Shown here: piece after piece, positions 60,091-64,000 of the stretch
How positions within the stretch are numbered: the first letter of the stretch is position 1
Layout: every line of letters begins with the position of its first letter
NCBI RefSeq assembly: GCF_002608565.1
Contig: NZ_LIXM01000021.1
Coordinates: forward strand, 31,772-95,771
From: Vibrio sp. PID17_43
GTDB taxonomy: Bacteria; Pseudomonadota; Gammaproteobacteria; Enterobacterales; Vibrionaceae
Direction: 5' to 3'
DNA: 64,000 nucleotides
The notes under the pieces: generated by a model
The model's database searches: none
The model's input: only the letters and a program-made list of their open reading frames with translations
Told to the model about the DNA's origin: nothing
Made by a program: the position numbers and the translations under genes

Positions 60091-61347
60091 ATGTCGTCTA
60101 TCGTTGTTGTGGGTGCAAACTGGGGTGATGAAGGCAAAGGCCGCATCGTTGACTTTTTGGCAGAGCAAGCTTCTGCAAGCATTCGTTTCCAAGGTGGTAG
60201 CAACGCGGGTCACACCGTGATTAACGACCTAGGTACGTTCAAGCTGCACCAGCTACCAAGTGGCGTTTTCAACCCAGACTGTTTGGCAGTTTTAGGTCCG
60301 GGTATGGTTATCAGCCCTGCGTCGCTGTCTCAGGAGATTGCGGAAGTTGAAGAAGCGGGCGTTAAAGTGAACATGTGCATCTCTGATCGCGCAACACTGT
60401 GTCTACCTCTACATGCACTAGAAGATACGCTAGAAGAACAACGCCTAGGCGACAAAGCATACGGTTCTACTCGTCAGGGCATTGCACCTGCATACGGCGA
60501 CCGTGTGATGAAAAAAGGCATCCTTGTGGGTTGGCTACAGCAACCAGAAGTTCTTGTTGAACGTCTTAAATTCTGGATGGATTGGAAACTTCCACAGCTA
60601 CGTGCTCTTTACCCAACGTTCGAGTTTGAACAAACCGCTGAAGAGATGGCGGACTGGTTGCTAGAAGTGTCTTCACCTTGGCGTGATGCTATCTGCAACG
60701 TAACGCTTCCACTAAAAGCGCTACAAGCAAAAGACCAAACGCTATTGTTTGAAGCACAGCTAGGTGCAGGCCGTGACCTTATTTACGGTGAGTACCCATG
60801 GACAACGTCTTCGAACGTCGTGTCTATGTACGCAGGTATCGGTAGTGGTCTTCCTGCTCTGCGCCCAGAGCGTGTTATCGCAGTAGCAAAAGCGTTCAGC
60901 TCATCAGTAGGTACAGGTACGCTGATCACAGCAATGGAAGAGCAAGATGCATTCCGTGAACTAGCAGGTGAATTCGGCGCAACAACGGGTCGTCCACGTG
61001 ACATGGGTTACTTCGATGCAGTCGCAACGAAGAACGGTGTTGAGCTTCAAGCAGCGACTGAAATTGCACTGACAAAAGTAGACTGTCTGACTGGCCTTTT
61101 CGATCTAAAAATTTGTGTTGGTTACGAAGGCGAACACAGTGAGAACCCCATTTGGCCTCAAACGGCTGCACTAACACCAATCTATGAGAAGATGGAAAGT
61201 TGGAGCGAAGACATTTCTGGTTGTCGTAAATTCGAAGAGCTACCAGTCGCGGCACAAAAATACGTTCTACGTATTGAAGAACTAATGGGTGTACCAGTGA
61301 AGATGGTATCGGTTGGTCCTGGTCGTGAACAAATGATTATGCGCTAA
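60091..61347 (+). CDS. purA: Adenylosuccinate synthetase PurA, paralogous copy
   Basis: 418 residues (E. coli 432). Catalytic Asp13 in NWGDEGKG and His41 in GGSNAGHTV are both kept; GSTRQGIAPAYGDRVMKKGI and LTKVDCLTGLFDLKICVGYE match. The GTP/IMP-binding GRPRRxGWxD appears here as GRPRDMGYFD, a divergence from the common form. It joins IMP and aspartate using GTP on the way to AMP. Vibrios carry a housekeeping purA on the large chromosome, so this one with its own LysR regulator is probably a second copy (inference). Confidence 0.9.
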   Translation: MSSIVVVGANWGDEGKGRIVDFLAEQASASIRFQGGSNAGHTVINDLGTFKLHQLPSGVFNPDCLAVLGPGMVISPASLSQEIAEVEEAGVKVNMCISDRATLCLPLHALEDTLEEQRLGDKAYGSTRQGIAPAYGDRVMKKGILVGWLQQPEVLVERLKFWMDWKLPQLRALYPTFEFEQTAEEMADWLLEVSSPWRDAICNVTLPLKALQAKDQTLLFEAQLGAGRDLIYGEYPWTTSSNVVSMYAGIGSGLPALRPERVIAVAKAFSSSVGTGTLITAMEEQDAFRELAGEFGATTGRPRDMGYFDAVATKNGVELQAATEIALTKVDCLTGLFDLKICVGYEGEHSENPIWPQTAALTPIYEKMESWSEDISGCRKFEELPVAAQKYVLRIEELMGVPVKMVSVGPGREQMIMR

Positions 61348-61365
61348 GGCGTGGAATAACACGTC

Positions 61366-61398
61366 TATACCCAAGTCACAGTAAGTGCTTGGTTATAT
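61366..61398. repeat. Dispersed palindromic repeat copy
   Basis: TATACCCAAGTCACAGTAAG then TGCTTGGTTATA: an imperfect inverted repeat of the family seen at 10671, 11163 and 36814, placed between the purA stop and its terminator. Confidence 0.65.
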
Positions 61399-61402
61399 TA
61401 GC

Positions 61403-61441
61403 AAGCGGCTTTATCTTTTCCGGGGTAACGCCGCTTTTTTT
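61403..61441 (+). terminator. Terminator of purA
   Basis: AAGCGGC / GCCGCTT with a 20-base loop and a run of T. Confidence 0.75.
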
Positions 61442-61580
61442 GTTTTTTCAGTCGATAGAACATTAACCCTATCTTCATTTCCTGTACTCCAATGCTTACA
61501 GATTCCGACTTCAGAGTGAGGTTACTTGGTTTTAAAAGCTATACTTTCGCAATAGTCTTCAAACTCATGGATATTTCAAA

Positions 61581-62144
61581 GTGCCAATTACCCAAATTGA
61601 TAATAACACTGCACTCATCGCCATTGACTTGCAATATGGTATTGTCGAACTGGTCGACGCTAAAGATGCAAGTAAAGTCATTGAGCATACCAATCTGTTG
61701 TTAAACACTTTTCACTCTCTCAATTGGCCTGTGGTACTCGTGAATGTCTCCGGTCGTCCAGACGGGCGAGTAGATTCGCCCTCTCGCTCATCGCGTGAAC
61801 TAAAGCCGAATTGGACGACGTTGATAGAAGAGTTGAACCATCACCGTACTGATATCGTTATCACCAAACAAACGTGGGGGGCATTCACCCACACGCAGCT
61901 TCACCAACGCCTACAAAGCTTAAATGTCACTCATGTCGTGATCACTGGTATCGCGACAAGCATGGGCGTTCTGTCAACAGCCATGCAAGCTTATGAACTA
62001 GGATATAACGTCACCATTTGCCATGATGCGGTCACCGACCCCTCGCTAGCCAATCATGCCTTTGCTCTATCGTCCGTTATTCCTAAGATTTCAGAGGTCG
62101 GCACGACTTTAGATTTTATTTCATTAGCAAAGTCCTTGTATTAA
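61581..62144 (+). CDS. Isochorismatase-fold hydrolase lacking the usual cysteine
   Basis: 187 residues from GTG 61581. Catalytic-Asp strand ALIAIDLQYGIVE (Asp about 15) and a Lys/Thr region VITKQTWGAFTHT are present. The nucleophile loop reads VITGIATSMGVLSTAMQAYE: in cysteine hydrolases of this fold it is GxATxxCVxxTA, so Cys is replaced by Gly, as in true isochorismatases and some pseudo-enzymes. The end GYNVTICHDAVTDPS is standard. No siderophore or NAD genes adjoin. Confidence 0.83.
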   Translation: MPITQIDNNTALIAIDLQYGIVELVDAKDASKVIEHTNLLLNTFHSLNWPVVLVNVSGRPDGRVDSPSRSSRELKPNWTTLIEELNHHRTDIVITKQTWGAFTHTQLHQRLQSLNVTHVVITGIATSMGVLSTAMQAYELGYNVTICHDAVTDPSLANHAFALSSVIPKISEVGTTLDFISLAKSLY

Positions 62145-62246
62145 TTCAGCCCACTCCCGCTCGTTCACTTTCTCTTCTATGGCAGTAATGAGAAAGTGGA
62201 CTATGCTTTCTTTGCTTGCTTTAAGACAAGTCAAATAGGAGTGCCA

Positions 62247-62798
62247 ATGAAACAGATCAAATTATTATCGTTTGTGTTATCTGCTCTTCCTCTCTTTTCT
62301 AGTTATTCCTTTGAGCTAAAAAGCACAGATATTATTGATAATCAATCACTTAAGAAATCACAAATTTTCAACCAATGGGGCTGCACCGGAGACAATAAGT
62401 CTCCAGAACTGAGTTGGAATAGCCCTCCTGAAGGTACAAAAAGCTTCGCAATTACCATGTATGACCCAGACGCGCCAACCGGTAGTGGTTGGTGGCATTG
62501 GTTAGTGGTCAATATTCCTGCTGATCAAACTGGTATGGCAGAAAATGCCGGTGAAAAAGGAGGGAAAAGCTTGCCTAAAGGCGCCAGCATGGTGACCAAT
62601 GACTTTGGTTTCAAAGGATTTGGCGGTGCATGCCCTCCTCCAAACGCGAAACCACACAATTATCAAATTACCGTCTATGCCTTGGATACAGAAAAAATTG
62701 AGCTGCCCGACAATGCGTCAGGTGCGCTCGCCGGCTACAACATACTGCAACATGTTATTGATAAAGTGGTATTAACCGCACCAACCAATTTGAGATAG
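62247..62798 (+). CDS. Exported PEBP-like protein (YbhB/YbcL family)
   Basis: 183 residues from ATG 62247, which has TAGGAG upstream; a longer frame would spoil the signal peptide (cleavage near residue 20, SYS). FNQWGCTGDNKSPELSWNSP, FAITMYDPDAPTGSGWWHWLVV (the DPDAP ligand motif) and PPNAKPHNYQITVYAL are classic for phosphatidylethanolamine-binding proteins. Role in bacteria unknown, perhaps periplasmic inhibitor or lipid binder. Confidence 0.92.
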   Translation: MKQIKLLSFVLSALPLFSSYSFELKSTDIIDNQSLKKSQIFNQWGCTGDNKSPELSWNSPPEGTKSFAITMYDPDAPTGSGWWHWLVVNIPADQTGMAENAGEKGGKSLPKGASMVTNDFGFKGFGGACPPPNAKPHNYQITVYALDTEKIELPDNASGALAGYNILQHVIDKVVLTAPTNLR

Positions 62799-62843
62799 TC
62801 ACAAAATGATTGGTTTCATTCATCCTACCCTTGCGTAGCGATT

Positions 62844-62876
62844 AAGAAGAGTTCAAGTTCGAGCTCTTCTTTTTTG
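62844..62876 (+). terminator. Terminator of the PEBP gene
   Basis: AAGAAGAG / CTCTTCTT with a 12-base loop and a T-run. Confidence 0.85.
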
Positions 62877-63019
62877 ATTCAGCGTAAATCGATGCATCTC
62901 AAATAAGATTGAGAACACCTAGTGCCACTCATTAAATGTGCTGCCCTTCCCTGCTTGCTCATGCATTACCTTAAGAATCATTAAAAACACATTTCATGTT
63001 ATTTTTTCTAATGGACCTA

Positions 63020-63048
63020 TTGACAAGAAAATTACGGAAGCATATATT
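63020..63048 (+). promoter_or_regulatory. Near-perfect sigma70-like promoter upstream of ibpA
   Basis: TTGACA (63020-63025), a 17-bp spacer, TATATT (63043-63048). Transcription from about 63055 would give a leader near 230 bases before ibpA. Heat-shock genes in this group often also use sigma32; no good sigma32 match was seen in 62877-63285, which otherwise holds no gene. Confidence 0.55.
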
Positions 63049-63262
63049 GCTTACACGAACTGCCAAATGGAGTTCATTGATGACTTAATTCGCCTTATTA
63101 AGGGAATACAAAAGTGATCACCACGGAACGAGCAGACTGTCCCATCAACAGGATGATCAAGATGCGACTTCCGATTATTAACCGTTGAACCGTATGTCTA
63201 AATTAGCTCTCAAGGGCTTAAGAGTATGAGTTCGATCTCAGCACTTTATGTGTTGAGAACTA

Positions 63263-63285
63263 TTGCTTATTGAAAGGATAGTACT
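63263..63285 (+). promoter_or_regulatory. Possible ROSE-like RNA thermometer at the ibpA ribosome site
   Basis: TTGCT (63263-63267) is followed by TATTGAA and the ribosome site AGGA (63275-63278). In ROSE elements a U(U/C)GCU motif pairs with the Shine-Dalgarno with one bulged G and melts on heating; this pairing is possible here across a 7-base loop. ibpA genes of gamma-proteobacteria carry ROSE leaders. Seen as a motif; structure not computed. Confidence 0.5.
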
Positions 63286-63705
63286 ATGCGTAATGTAGAT
63301 ATTTCTCCCCTATACCGTCATGCCATCGGTTTCGATCGTCTGTTGAATCTTGTTGAGAACAACGCGAAGAAATCGTCTCAAAATGGTTACCCACCATATA
63401 ACATCGAACAGAAAGATGAGCACAACTACCGCATTACTATGGCAGTTGCTGGTTTCTCTGAAGATGCGCTAACTCTCACTCAAAACGAAAACATGCTGAT
63501 CGTTTCAGGCGAAATTAATGCCTCTGAAACCAAACCAACTTACATTTATCAAGGTATTGCCGAGCGCAACTTTGAGCGCAAGTTCCAACTGGCTGACTAC
63601 GTCACTGTTACCGCAGCGAGTATGGAAAATGGATTGCTGCATATTGATCTCATCCGAGAAGTTCCGGAAGCAATGCAAGCGCGTAAGATTTCCATCAGCA
63701 AATAG
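63286..63705 (+). CDS. ibpA: Small heat-shock protein IbpA
   Basis: 139 residues, near-collinear with E. coli IbpA (137). N-terminal RNVDISPLYRHAIGFDRLLN, the alpha-crystallin domain with YRITMAVAGFSEDALTLTQ, YQGIAERNFERKFQLADYV and the final IxI motif ISISK. It binds unfolding proteins in large oligomers and passes them to DnaK-ClpB. The dnaK-like gene begins 187 bp downstream, so the two may form one stress unit. Confidence 0.95.
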   Translation: MRNVDISPLYRHAIGFDRLLNLVENNAKKSSQNGYPPYNIEQKDEHNYRITMAVAGFSEDALTLTQNENMLIVSGEINASETKPTYIYQGIAERNFERKFQLADYVTVTAASMENGLLHIDLIREVPEAMQARKISISK

Positions 63706-63847
63706 TTTCAAGTTTTCGCTAAACATGGCTAACCACAGCATCACCTGTTTAGCGGTAATCACTGAAGCAATCTATTTGATTGAGACAAGGTATAACAGCC
63801 ACAAAAATGCCTGTTATGCCCTTATAAAACAACATCGAATTTTAACA

Positions 63848-64000
<153 letters not shown>

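Noticed and set aside
60091..61347. PurZ (2-aminoadenylosuccinate synthetase of phage Z-genomes)
   Set aside because: PurZ lacks the catalytic Asp that PurA has; this protein keeps Asp13 in NWGDEGKG as well as His41. No phage genes are near.

Overview
The window looks like a piece of a Vibrio genome of the parahaemolyticus/alginolyticus (Harveyi) type, probably from the smaller chromosome. The inference rests on moderate GC, a chromosomal CARB-type beta-lactamase, a stand-alone malK divergent from malE, a second purA and the start of a dnaK directly behind ibpA. No prophage, insertion sequence, integron or CRISPR array is visible. All identifications come from reading motifs and protein sequence; no database search was run.

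Layout. 1-2.1 kb: maltose uptake (malE 5' end, malK) around a 667-bp divergent control region with MalT-like boxes. 2.1-4.6 kb: yqfB, then a TetR regulator and a CurA-like NADPH oxidoreductase that share an identical operator, followed by a gutted glutathione S-transferase. 4.7-10.1 kb: catalase with a CRP site and Fur-like repeat, a beta-hydroxyacid dehydrogenase, tRNA-Pro(GGG), a SPOUT methyltransferase and a membrane protein. 10.2-11.6 kb: a graveyard holding a guanine deaminase 3' fragment, a frameshifted iron-sulfur protein remnant and dispersed palindromic repeats. 11.6-19.3 kb: a copper/silver efflux operon (small Cys/Met-rich protein, CusC-, CusB- and CusA-like proteins, Met/His-rich cupredoxin) behind a MerR-type promoter with a 19-bp spacer.

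19.3-30.3 kb: ferric-reductase-like protein, blaCARB, GNAT plus a MerR-methyltransferase fusion, Nudix hydrolase, secreted prolyl oligopeptidase, universal stress protein, patatin-like lipase, cold-shock protein and a run of very small proteins. 30.4-40.1 kb: a truncated LysR fragment with tiny membrane proteins, a peroxiredoxin, a SPOR lipoprotein, PBP5 (dacA), a BCCT osmolyte transporter, YghU, TetR with a RibD/DHFR-like protein, a FabG-like reductase and a double cupin. 40.4-45.1 kb: xdhABC purine hydroxylase operon. 45.4-53.7 kb: DUF4382 lipoprotein, AraC regulator divergent from a PLP aminotransferase, a periplasmic unknown, a DUF4156 lipoprotein, an LplA-like protein, a VOC protein and RhlE.

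54-64 kb: small proteins, a eukaryotic-type glutathione synthetase, YaiL, YpfJ, a LysR regulator divergent from a paralogous purA, an isochorismatase-fold protein without the usual cysteine, a PEBP protein, ibpA with a possible RNA thermometer, and the start of a second dnaK. Three themes recur: thiol/oxidant and metal stress, purine metabolism (xdhABC, purA paralogue, broken guaD), and proteostasis (ibpA-dnaK). The most informative oddities are the decayed genes at 4.3, 10.2, 11.4 and 30.4 kb, the tandem CusF domains fused to CusB, the eukaryotic-type glutathione synthetase and several clean palindromic operators.
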